A DNA stretch of 64,000 nucleotides, taken from Candidatus Villigracilaceae bacterium. GTDB lineage: Bacteria > Chloroflexota > Anaerolineae > Anaerolineales > Villigracilaceae. The stretch covers positions 146,855-210,854 of the forward strand of contig JAPKMP010000005.1 of assembly GCA_026645935.1 (NCBI GenBank), given 5' to 3'. The notes beneath the pieces were generated by a model. That model was not told where the DNA came from, did no database searches, and saw only the letters and a program-made list of their open reading frames with translations. Made by a program: the position numbers and the translations under genes. This document shows, piece after piece, positions 50,835 to 57,906 of this stretch (positions are counted from its first letter, which is position 1; every line of letters begins with the position of its first letter).

Positions 50835-51833
50835 TCAGGGCGTTGGCGCCTGCATCCAGATCAGGGTGCGCTGGGGTTTGAAGCCCGCGGCTTGAATGGC
50901 GTCGTCGAAGCGGCTGACGGGGAATTCGAGCGAGACGTTGGAATAATAACGATACAGGTCATGCCTCGCCTGTTGAAGGAGAACGGTCAACGCCTCGGGG
51001 TCGGACCTCTCGCCTGCCGCGGCAAAGAGACTTTCTCCACGCCCGGTGGGAATCCACGATAGCGCGGCAAGCAGGGAATCTCCTGAGCCTGCCGAAGGAT
51101 TGACCGCCGCCCATTGACGCACATTGGTGTCGATGAAGAAAAGGTAGAGCCAGTTGAGGAATCCGGGCTTGAGCAAAGAAAAGTTCCATTTGCTGTGCCA
51201 GGCAAGGTCGGAGGGATAGAGGCGCGAAAGCCACTCGAGCTGCTGAATCCAAAAGCGCGGATGACGGTTCGTGACGGCAATGTCCGTTCGATTCCCCTCC
51301 ACTCGCGAATCGGTGACGGCTTGCCAGGTTGTGCGTCGCGCGCGTTCCAGAAAACCGAGGGATTCATAAAGATGCACGGCTTCGGGGTTGTCGGCGCGGA
51401 CGTTGAGCCAGATGTCACGAATCTTCCGTTCGCGGGCGTGCTGCATGGCGCGCAAGGTGAGGGCGCGGGCGATTCCGCGGCGGCGGTATTCAGGGTAGAC
51501 GGCAACGTTGGCGATGAGGTAGAGGCGGTGTTTGTCCCGTCGGAAGGGTACGAGGCTGACGTTGCCGACGATGCGATGGTCTTCCTCCCACACATAGCCG
51601 GTGAGCGGCAGGGAGGTGGAATCGGCGGCGCGTTTTGCCCATTGCAAGAAGGAGTTGTCGCTCCCGGCGCGGCGCATGTCCTGCACGTAGCGTTTGCCGT
51701 CGCCGTCCATGGTGGACGAGAAGCAGGACTCGATCAGGTCCGCGACGGGGGGCAGATCCCGCAGGACGCTGAGGGGGCGGATGTTGGGGTGTGCCTGCGT
51801 GTCGCTCCGCGCGGGGAGGGTGATGCTTGCCAT
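50835..51833 (-). CDS. GNAT-family N-acetyltransferase
   Basis: 332 residues from ATG 51833. The acetyl-CoA motif is NVAVYPEYRRRGIARALTL followed by NPEAVHLYESLGF, at residues about 115-175. The C-terminal 130 residues are an extra domain of unknown role. The coding sequence includes a dispersed CCTGAGCCTGCCGAAGGA repeat (51082-51099) translated as NPSAGSGDS. A TATAAT box lies 7 nt before the ATG. Confidence 0.82.
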   Translation of the reverse strand: MASITLPARSDTQAHPNIRPLSVLRDLPPVADLIESCFSSTMDGDGKRYVQDMRRAGSDNSFLQWAKRAADSTSLPLTGYVWEEDHRIVGNVSLVPFRRDKHRLYLIANVAVYPEYRRRGIARALTLRAMQHARERKIRDIWLNVRADNPEAVHLYESLGFLERARRTTWQAVTDSRVEGNRTDIAVTNRHPRFWIQQLEWLSRLYPSDLAWHSKWNFSLLKPGFLNWLYLFFIDTNVRQWAAVNPSAGSGDSLLAALSWIPTGRGESLFAAAGERSDPEALTVLLQQARHDLYRYYSNVSLEFPVSRFDDAIQAAGFKPQRTLIWMQAPTP

Positions 51834-51846
51834 GGGGCGGATTATA
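51834..51846 (-). promoter_or_regulatory. Leaderless-type promoter of the GNAT gene
   Basis: Minus strand: TATAAT (51841-51846), CCGCCCC, ATG. No Shine-Dalgarno. It is back to back with the promoter of the next gene. Confidence 0.6.
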
Positions 51847-51850
51847 GATT

Positions 51851-51871
51851 GGAAAGTGGAAAGTGGGGAGT
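51851..51871. repeat. 7-nt tandem repeats in a divergent promoter region
   Basis: GGAAAGT, GGAAAGT, GGGGAGT between the GNAT -10 box and the -35 box of the next gene. Copy number changes here would alter the spacing of the two promoters. Confidence 0.7.
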
Positions 51872-51899
51872 TGATTTTGGCGCGCGGGAGTTGTAGAAT
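51871..51899 (+). promoter_or_regulatory. Promoter of the Cys-rich anchored protein
   Basis: TTGATT (51871-51876), 17-nt spacer, TAGAAT (51894-51899). The leader carries AAGGAGG before ATG 51953. Confidence 0.7.
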
Positions 51900-51952
51900 G
51901 AAAACAAGCAGGTGGAGTTTTAACTTCGTGAATCTGATGCAAGGAGGCTGAC

Positions 51953-52471
51953 ATGAAACCGAAAGAGTCCAGCGTTGCAATTATTGTCGCATTAATTAGT
52001 CTTTGCGGGGTTTTAGGAGCGGCAATCATAAATAATTGGGACAAGCTGTTTCCACCTCCACCCACCACCTATGCTCCGCCGACTGATGCGCCCTCCACCG
52101 AGAATCCACCTCAAAACGAGATGAACGAGCCAACATCCACTTGCAGCGGCGCGGAAGCGGGAGGATATTGTTGGTATTTTGGCGGTGAAAATCAATCATG
52201 CAGCGATGTATGTTCTTCTCACGAAGGGTACAACGAAGCGACCAGAACTTATGCAGGCTCCGACGGTTCCGCAGGTAATTGCAAAAAAGTCATAACAGCC
52301 TTGACCATTGTGCAAGATGATTTCTTTGAAACAACCCAAGGCGGGCTTGGATGTTTTGCCATCCAAACCACCAGCGGGAATTTTTATGGATATTGGGACG
52401 AGCAGCCAACCACAGCGGATGCGACATCCCTAACACCTGGCAGACGGCGAATCTGCGCCTGTCAAGAATAG
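51953..52471 (+). CDS. Membrane-anchored Cys-rich protein
   Basis: 172 residues: one N-terminal membrane helix (about 8-28), a Pro/Thr-rich linker, then a compact outer domain with eight Cys (CSGAEAGGYCWYFG, CSDVCSSHEGY, GNCKK, GCFAIQ, RICAC) probably in disulfides. Start is fixed by AAGGAGG 6 nt upstream and a good promoter. Function unknown; it resembles small secreted Cys-rich domains seen in environmental bacteria. Confidence 0.65.
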   Translation: MKPKESSVAIIVALISLCGVLGAAIINNWDKLFPPPPTTYAPPTDAPSTENPPQNEMNEPTSTCSGAEAGGYCWYFGGENQSCSDVCSSHEGYNEATRTYAGSDGSAGNCKKVITALTIVQDDFFETTQGGLGCFAIQTTSGNFYGYWDEQPTTADATSLTPGRRRICACQE

Positions 52472-52547
52472 GCACGTTTTTTCACAGAGATATATCCTGT
52501 GAAAATCGTACGGGACGAAACGCTATGCCCCTTCGAGGGACAAGACC

Positions 52548-52967
52548 ATGCAGAGTCCTAAGGGAAATACTTTCGTTCGGCTCGCTCTTTTCAGCAATGG
52601 GATTATCGATCTATTCGCAGCTTTGGCTCTCTTCTTCCCCATGCTCAAACTTCCCCTACCTGGATACACATCTTACACCAACGTATTGGCTTTTATTGCT
52701 GGCGGTTGGGGAATTGCCTCTTTTACTTTCGGCATTGGCAGAATATGGGCTTCACATAAACCTGAATTCTTTAGGGTAATGGTTGTTTTGGGATTCACAG
52801 AGGGTTTTTTACTTTCTATTTACTGCCTTATCAACATATTCTTTTTTAAGATAAGTTTATTACAGGCAATGCTACCTTTAGCGATCGGAGCCATTTATGC
52901 TATTCTTTATTTCTTTGCACTGCTTAATCTCCATCATTCGGGTAAATTTAGGCGGTCTTATCGATAG
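52548..52967 (+). CDS. Four-helix membrane protein of unknown function
   Basis: 139 residues with four predicted membrane segments and a short basic C-terminus (HHSGKFRRSYR). No motif recognised. The ribosome site (GAGGGACAAGACC) is weak. Confidence 0.55.
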   Translation: MQSPKGNTFVRLALFSNGIIDLFAALALFFPMLKLPLPGYTSYTNVLAFIAGGWGIASFTFGIGRIWASHKPEFFRVMVVLGFTEGFLLSIYCLINIFFFKISLLQAMLPLAIGAIYAILYFFALLNLHHSGKFRRSYR

Positions 52968-53053
52968 ATAAGACTATGTCCGCCGCCCCGGCTGCCGTGT
53001 TGGTCGAGACACAGCGCAGGCTGTTTGGCATGGCTTTCGGAACCGATGGTTAT

Positions 53054-53487
53054 ATGGATGAAGTTAGCGGAGTCCTCATTAGCACCGCATTGGGTTTCAT
53101 AGGTACAATTTTGTTGGGGCGTCAATTACCTGGCGGGTTACAAAAAGAGCCAGCGCCACTGCCGCAACCCTGCGATTGTACGAGGAATGGAATTCAGAAT
53201 CCACGCTGGTTACAAGGCACGGCGTTCAGGAAGTCAGGGAGTTCTTTGACCGTGACGAGAACAATACTCTTGACTCAAGATATCGGTCGCTGAGTCCCGA
53301 GCAGCGAGCGTCCATTTGGAAGATCATTTTCTTCTACGAGAAGTTGTATGTGATGATCGAGAATGATCAATGCAACAAGAAACTGATCCCCGATCTCTTT
53401 GGGGAAGAGTCTTCAAGGTCATACCCAATAAAGCGCGCATCGCATCTTCGCTGCATTACGCGGGGCAAATGGGCTGATCAAGGATAA
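53054..53487 (+). pseudogene. Frameshifted membrane-anchored protein (DUF4760-like)
   Basis: The frame beginning MDEVSGVLISTALGFIGTILLG (53054) encodes a membrane helix and then loses sense, while the frame one base over continues GASITWRVTKRASATAATLRLYEEWN... to 53487. Adding one G to the GGGG run at about 53116-53119 joins them into a helix-plus-DUF4760-like protein of about 145 residues. Could be a true decay or an error in a homopolymer. The C-terminal 30 residues also look degraded. Confidence 0.5.
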
Positions 53488-53603
53488 TTCCACCGGATCA
53501 GCCTCAAGGCAAGTCTGTTGAGCGACGGATAAGCATGTTATAAATGCTCCGTTCCAATTCAAATGGAAATAAAATCAACATCCACAGGAGAGAGGCGCGA
53601 ATC

Positions 53604-53927
53604 ATGATCATCCGTATCTGGCATGGCTGGACATCCCCTTCCAACGCAGACATCTATGAGAACTTACTCAAGGAGGAGATCTTCGTTGGCATTCAAAACC
53701 GCCACATTCCCGGCTTTAGGGGGATTCAATTGCTTCGCCGCGAACTCAAGGAAGAAGTGGAATTCATCACGATCATGAAGTTCGATTCCCTGGACGCTGT
53801 CCGTCAGTTTGCTGGTGAAGATTATGAAGTTGCCGTGGTCCCGCAGAAGGCAAGAACGGTTCTTGCGCGTTTCGATGAACGGTCCCAGCATTATGAAATG
53901 AGAGCCGAGAGAAGCGGCGATGGCTAG
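53604..53927 (+). CDS. ABM-like (antibiotic biosynthesis monooxygenase) domain protein
   Basis: 107 residues from ATG 53604. Pattern MIIRIWHGWTSPSNADIYENLL, HIPGFRGIQLLRRE, EFITIMKFDSLDAVRQFAG is the ferredoxin-like alpha+beta dimeric barrel fold of ABM proteins. Oxygenase, heme-degrading or purely structural roles all exist in the family. About 170 nt to the next gene contain nothing recognised. Confidence 0.75.
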   Translation: MIIRIWHGWTSPSNADIYENLLKEEIFVGIQNRHIPGFRGIQLLRRELKEEVEFITIMKFDSLDAVRQFAGEDYEVAVVPQKARTVLARFDERSQHYEMRAERSGDG

Positions 53928-54099
53928 ACAGGGAAGGAGCTGTCACTGAATCAACGTAGAAGCGGTCGTTTTCTTCTCCCAATCGAGAGTTAGCCCATGC
54001 CTGCTCCCCGCTGCCGAGCTGGTGGTTGACCAGCGAAGCCGCGCCAAAATCCTGGCGGGACCCGCCAAAGTGAATTGTTTCTGTACGAGGTAAATCACA

Positions 54100-54840
54100 A
54101 TGAAGACCATTGCCACAAGCAGTCGCCTAAAGGACAATTACGAGGATTATTACGAGGATGGAGACTCGGAATGGCGGAGATTGGGCGCGGCGGACAAATG
54201 CGCCAACATCGTCTCGCTTTGCCGCGACCTGCCTCACGCAACCATTCTCGAGATCGGGGCTGGGGAGGGCGCGATATTGAAAGGATTATCCGGCCTGGGC
54301 TTTGGCGAAAAACTCCATGCGCTCGAAATTTCCCAGTCCGGGGTGGAGGCGATCAGGAGCAAAGGAATACCAAACCTGGTCGAGTGCCTTCTCTTCGACG
54401 GGTATGAACTCCCCTACGACGACGTCAAGTTCGACCTTGCAGTTCTCAGTCACGTCATCGAACATGTCGAATATCCGCGGAAACTTCTTTACGAAGCCGC
54501 CCGGGTTGCCAGGCATGTTTTCGTGGAAGTTCCGCTCGAAGATACCATGCGATTGAAGACCGATTTCGTTTTCGACAAAGTGGGACATATAAATTTTTAT
54601 TCGCCCGTCACGTTCAGGAGGCTGGTCCAGACCTGCAATCTGGAGGTCTTGAAACAGACGGTGACGAACCCGTCCAAAGCCGTGCATCGATACAGGTACG
54701 GCTGGAAAGGGACGGTCAATTATTACATCAAGGAATTTTTATTGAAGATTTTCCCGCGCCTGGCAACGAGAGTCTTCGTTTACCATTCCTCGTTGGTATG
54801 CCGGGCCGAAACGAAATCGGATTCCCATGATCGTTCATGA
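54100..54840 (+). CDS. SAM-dependent methyltransferase
   Basis: 246 residues, class I fold. Motif I is ILEIGAGEGAIL (about 49-60), motif II/III region FDLAVLSHVIEHVEYPRKLL, consistent with the Methyltransf_11/23 group. Substrate unknown. Its last four bases overlap the next gene (ATGA), so the two are coupled. Confidence 0.85.
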   Translation: MKTIATSSRLKDNYEDYYEDGDSEWRRLGAADKCANIVSLCRDLPHATILEIGAGEGAILKGLSGLGFGEKLHALEISQSGVEAIRSKGIPNLVECLLFDGYELPYDDVKFDLAVLSHVIEHVEYPRKLLYEAARVARHVFVEVPLEDTMRLKTDFVFDKVGHINFYSPVTFRRLVQTCNLEVLKQTVTNPSKAVHRYRYGWKGTVNYYIKEFLLKIFPRLATRVFVYHSSLVCRAETKSDSHDRS

Positions 54841-55376
54841 ATGACCCCGTTCCCCAAACCACCGCCGCGGACGTGATCGAATTCGTAAAACTGCTCGAAG
54901 CACACGGCGTCGGCGTGGTCATCGACGGCGGCTGGGGCGTGGACGCCTTGCTGGGGAAACAGACCCGCACGCACAGCGACCTCGATATCGCCGTGGAACA
55001 TGCGGACGTGCCGAAGATCCGCGCCTTGCTGGAAGAGCGGGGTTACAAGGACGTTCTGCGCGATGATACGCGTGAGTGCAATTTCGTCATGGGGGATGAT
55101 AAAGGACGGCTGATCGATATCCACTCGTACACGTTCGATGAAGAAGGCAGAGTGATCTTTGGCGTCGAGTATCCCTTCGACTCGCTCAAGGGAACCGGCT
55201 CCATCGCAAGTTATCCCGTCAAGTGCATCACGCCGGAATGGATGGTCAAATTCCACACTGGATATAAACTCGATGAGAACGATTACCACGATGCGAAATT
55301 ACTGTGCGAGAAGTTCGGGATCGAAATCCCAGCCGAGTTTGCGGAATTCCTGTCGAAAGCAGAAGACGGGAGGTAA
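54837..55376 (+). CDS. Nucleotidyltransferase, lincosamide (LinA/LnuA)-like fold
   Basis: 179 residues. GGWGVDALLGKQTRTHSDLDIAV carries the GG...W and HxDxD-type metal site of the aminoglycoside/lincosamide nucleotidyltransferase family; DIHSY and the C-terminal DYHDAKLLCEKFGI also fit. Environmental homologues are common and most are not shown to give resistance, so I do not call a resistance gene. Coupled to the methyltransferase. Confidence 0.78.
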   Translation: MNDPVPQTTAADVIEFVKLLEAHGVGVVIDGGWGVDALLGKQTRTHSDLDIAVEHADVPKIRALLEERGYKDVLRDDTRECNFVMGDDKGRLIDIHSYTFDEEGRVIFGVEYPFDSLKGTGSIASYPVKCITPEWMVKFHTGYKLDENDYHDAKLLCEKFGIEIPAEFAEFLSKAEDGR

Positions 55377-55446
55377 ACCACTTTCCACCAACCAATCATC
55401 AATTTACCACTCTTCCCTTGCAACTTTTCCCTCTCCCCGCCTGTAT

Positions 55447-55458
55447 TACACTCTAGCC
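55447..55458 (+). promoter_or_regulatory. Leaderless-type promoter of the ECF sigma gene
   Basis: TACACT (55447-55452), CTAGCC, ATG 55459; no Shine-Dalgarno. The upstream 70 nt are C/T-rich with repeat-like CCACTTTCCACCAACC. Confidence 0.5.
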
Positions 55459-55995
55459 ATGAATGCGCCCACCGACCGCGACCTGATCCTGCGAGCCCGT
55501 CGCGGTGACCCCGAAGCCTACGGCGACCTCGTGGCACGCCACCAAACGAGCGTGTTCAACGTCTGTTACCGCATTCTGCACAACCGCGCCGATGCCGAAG
55601 ACCTCGCCCAGGAGACCTTCATCCGCGCCCTCGACCGTCTGCACACCTTCGACCTCGAACGCGAATTCAGTCCGTGGATCCGCCGCGTCGCCGCCAACTT
55701 GTGCCTGAACCACATCGAGTCGCACAAGTCCACTGCACCGCTCGACGAAGAACGGGACGAAGATAAAACTCAAGGTCCCGGCGAGCAGGTTGAGGTCAAA
55801 GAAAGAAGCGAGCAGATCCGCAGTGCGCTCGCGTCCCTGCCGCCGCATTATCGTCTCGTCGTCGAACTGCGGCATTATCAAGAACTATCCTACGACGAGA
55901 TCGCAAGCGAACTGAACATCCCCCTCAGCGACGTGAAGAGCCATCTCTTCCGCGCCCGCAAACTTCTCGCGGAGAAACTCCATGCACCTGACTGA
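55459..55995 (+). CDS. ECF RNA polymerase sigma factor
   Basis: 178 residues. Region 2: DPEAYGDLVARHQTSVFNVCYRILHNRADAEDLAQETFIRAL; region 4: LASLPPHYRLVVELRHYQELSYDEIASELNIPLSDVKSHLFRARKLL. A typical RpoE-like ECF factor. It overlaps the anti-sigma gene by 14 bases, so translation is coupled and the pair should act together. The longer frame reaching up to 55159 is not coding. Confidence 0.92.
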   Translation: MNAPTDRDLILRARRGDPEAYGDLVARHQTSVFNVCYRILHNRADAEDLAQETFIRALDRLHTFDLEREFSPWIRRVAANLCLNHIESHKSTAPLDEERDEDKTQGPGEQVEVKERSEQIRSALASLPPHYRLVVELRHYQELSYDEIASELNIPLSDVKSHLFRARKLLAEKLHAPD

Positions 55996-56533
55996 CGAAC
56001 AGCTCAACGAATATTTGGATAACGCTTCAACCGAACGCGCCCTCATCGAAACGCACCTCGACTCATGCGACGAATGCGCGGCGAGACTCTCCACCCTCCA
56101 AGCCTTGTTCACGGATTTGGACTCTCTGCCCGAAGTAGCATTATCTACAAACCTCGCCGCCCGCTTCAGACCCCGCCCAAGCCTGGCTCCCCAACTCCCG
56201 CATTGGCTCACGCTGACAGCGACTCTGCAAGCCGCTGCCGCGCTGGTTGCGCTCATCGTCGCCATCCCATTCTTTTCCATCATGCTCCCCCAAGTGGAAA
56301 TGCCATCCTTCACCACCTGGCTTTTTGGAATCCAATCCATTTGGGCGTCGTGGCTGGACACACTTTCCAATCTTGCCCTGAGCCCCGTCGAAGGGTTCCA
56401 ATTACCTAATTACCAATTTGCCAATCTCCCAACCTACTCCGTTGAACTATCCACCCTCTTCATCGCCCTCGCCATCGTCTCCATCTTTTGGATATTCGGA
56501 AACGGATTGTTGTTGAGAAATAATCGCTCGTAG
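55982..56533 (+). CDS. Zinc-finger anti-sigma factor
   Basis: 183 residues. The N-terminal zf-HC2 domain shows the H(x3)C(x2)C pattern in ETHLDSCDECAARLSTL, a short cytosolic part, then two membrane segments (about 72-95 and 150-175). It should hold the ECF factor at the membrane. The segment LALSPVEGFQLPNYQFANLPTY is encoded by a dispersed CCCTGAGCCCCGTCGAAGGG repeat and an 8-nt tandem repeat, an expansion of the outer loop. Confidence 0.85.
   Translation: MHLTDEQLNEYLDNASTERALIETHLDSCDECAARLSTLQALFTDLDSLPEVALSTNLAARFRPRPSLAPQLPHWLTLTATLQAAAALVALIVAIPFFSIMLPQVEMPSFTTWLFGIQSIWASWLDTLSNLALSPVEGFQLPNYQFANLPTYSVELSTLFIALAIVSIFWIFGNGLLLRNNRS
56376..56395. repeat. Dispersed CCCTGAGCC-CGAAGGG repeat inside the anti-sigma gene
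   Basis: CCCTGAGCCCCGTCGAAGGG, translated as LSPVEG. A relative, CCTGAGCCTGCCGAAGGA, lies inside the GNAT gene at 51082-51099. Directly after it, 56399-56430 is a run of 8-nt units (CCAATTAC, CTAATTAC, CAATTTGC, CAATCTCC). Confidence 0.65.
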
Positions 56534-56599
56534 GGGCGGGATCCCCCCGCCCAATTAACGTTTGCCAAATAGCATAGGGCGAGGTCTCCTCGCCCCTAC
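56530..56599. repeat. 70-bp element with terminal inverted repeats GTAGGGGCG
   Basis: GTAGGGGCG (56530-56538) and CGCCCCTAC (56591-56599) bound two internal palindromes, GGGCGGGATCCCCCCGCCC and GGGCGAGGTCTCCTCGCCC. A one-sided relative is at 60688-60711. Confidence 0.75.
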
Positions 56600-56617
56600 A
56601 AAAATCAGGAGCCTTTC

Positions 56618-57103
56618 ATGACCGACATCCTTCGCACAACCTTCATCATCCTCGTGCTGACCATCACCCTCGCCGCCTACTTCCTTGTCATTGGCGCATT
56701 GTTCACCAATCGCGTCGCCAAGACTCAAACCAGTCTCAGCCTCACACCCGGGCGATCCTTCGGCTTGGGCATGGTCAACTTTTTCTTCTTCGGCTTGATC
56801 GCCGCCGTCATGTTTTCGCTTGCCGAGAATGCAGGCTCCTTCGTCAAAGGGATACTCACCATCCCCGCCTTGCTCATCCTCGCTTTTCTCTCCGTGCTAT
56901 TGAGCATTGGTCTCACCGCCACCGTCCAACACCTCGCCGAACGCCTCTTCCCAGATATGTCCGCATGGAAGCGCAACTTGTGGAGTTCCGTAATTCTCTG
57001 CATTGCCTGCGCCTTACCCTTCATCGGTTGGTTCTTACTGCTGCCTTATGTCGCCTTCACCGGCATTGGTGCCACGATCTTGGGATTCTTCCAAAAAAGT
57101 TAA
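56618..57103 (+). CDS. Four-helix membrane protein
   Basis: 161 residues, four membrane segments, third gene after the ECF sigma. The layout and sequence (helix, charged loop TNRVAKTQTSLSLTPGRSF, then FFFFGLIAAVMF) match a family of small polytopic proteins of unknown role that is also seen in the next gene. Bactofilin-neighbour-like, but no function is known. Confidence 0.7.
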   Translation: MTDILRTTFIILVLTITLAAYFLVIGALFTNRVAKTQTSLSLTPGRSFGLGMVNFFFFGLIAAVMFSLAENAGSFVKGILTIPALLILAFLSVLLSIGLTATVQHLAERLFPDMSAWKRNLWSSVILCIACALPFIGWFLLLPYVAFTGIGATILGFFQKS

Positions 57104-57110
57104 ACCCCAT

Positions 57111-57131
57111 CCCTTTCTTCTTTCCTCTTTC
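57111..57131. repeat. 7-nt tandem repeats, intergenic
   Basis: CCCTTTC, TTCTTTC, CTCTTTC, just upstream of the terminator at 57136. Confidence 0.65.
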
Positions 57132-57135
57132 ATCC

Positions 57136-57165
57136 AAGACGCGCTCACCCCGCGTCTTTTGTTTT
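57136..57165 (+). terminator. Intrinsic terminator
   Basis: AAGACGCG (57136-57143) pairs with CGCGTCTT (57151-57158), then TTGTTTT. Confidence 0.8.
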
Positions 57166-57269
57166 AAACCTTTGTGCTCTTAGTGTCCTTTGTGTTTAAA
57201 AACTTCTGCAACTTTCCCCACCCCAACCCTGTATCCCTTACATCAACCAAAACCGAAAGGACTTCACCC

Positions 57270-57806
57270 ATGGCTGATATCTCTGCCATCTTCTTCATCC
57301 TGCTCATCATCGGAATCGCCTTCCCTGCCATGCTCACCGCATGGTGGCTGTTGTTCCCATCCCTGATCGCTCGCGCTCACTCACGAGTAGAAAAAACTCC
57401 GTGGCAAACCTTCTGGCTGGGACTCATCCTCGTCATTGCCGTGACCATTCCCATCGTCATCCTGCTTGCGCTTCCATTCGGACCCGCCAAATTCATCGGC
57501 TGGATTCTGCTCGGTGGGGCGCTCGCCATCTCCACCATCGGCTCGGCTGGCATCGCCGCTCACCTCGGCGCGAGACTCGCCAAGCACAGCAACATGACTC
57601 CATTGAACGGATTCATCCGTGGCGCCGTCATCCTCGAACTCGCCGCCTTCTTCCCGCTCATCGGCTGGCTCTTCGTGTGGATTCCCATCATCCTCATCTC
57701 CTTCGGCGCAACCGGCTTTGCCCTGCTCAATTGGACTCCGCGCGAGAAGAGCGTAAACACGGAAACTGGTACACAGGTAAGCACGCTGAAAACGGAACAA
57801 ATTTAG
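57270..57806 (+). CDS. Four-helix membrane protein
   Basis: 178 residues from ATG 57270 (AAAGGA 9 nt upstream); the longer frame from 57174 runs through repeat-like sequence. Four membrane segments and a polar C-terminus. Similar in size and layout to the gene at 56618 (PLIGWLFVWIPIILISFGATGF against PFIGWFLLLPYVAFTGIGATIL), so the two are probably paralogues. Confidence 0.7.
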   Translation: MADISAIFFILLIIGIAFPAMLTAWWLLFPSLIARAHSRVEKTPWQTFWLGLILVIAVTIPIVILLALPFGPAKFIGWILLGGALAISTIGSAGIAAHLGARLAKHSNMTPLNGFIRGAVILELAAFFPLIGWLFVWIPIILISFGATGFALLNWTPREKSVNTETGTQVSTLKTEQI

Positions 57807-57869
57807 AAAGTGGAAAGTAGAAATTAGTGGTGCAAAATTTTCACTTTCCACAACCATTAACTCTAATCT

Positions 57870-57904
57870 CCAATTACCAATTACCAATTACTAACCACTA
57901 ACCA
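57870..57904. repeat. 7-nt tandem repeats before the DUF1800 gene
   Basis: Five perfect units without a break: CCAATTA three times, then CTAACCA twice. They end 3 nt before ATG 57907 and occupy the place of the ribosome site. Confidence 0.85.
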
Positions 57905-57906
57905 CC

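Noticed and set aside
52478..52505. TTTTCACAG/CTGTGAAAA hairpin as terminator
   Set aside because: No U-run follows on either strand, and the loop is long.
54837..55376. Lincosamide resistance gene
   Set aside because: The fold matches the LinA/LnuA family but the protein is a distant environmental member, so a resistance call is not supported.
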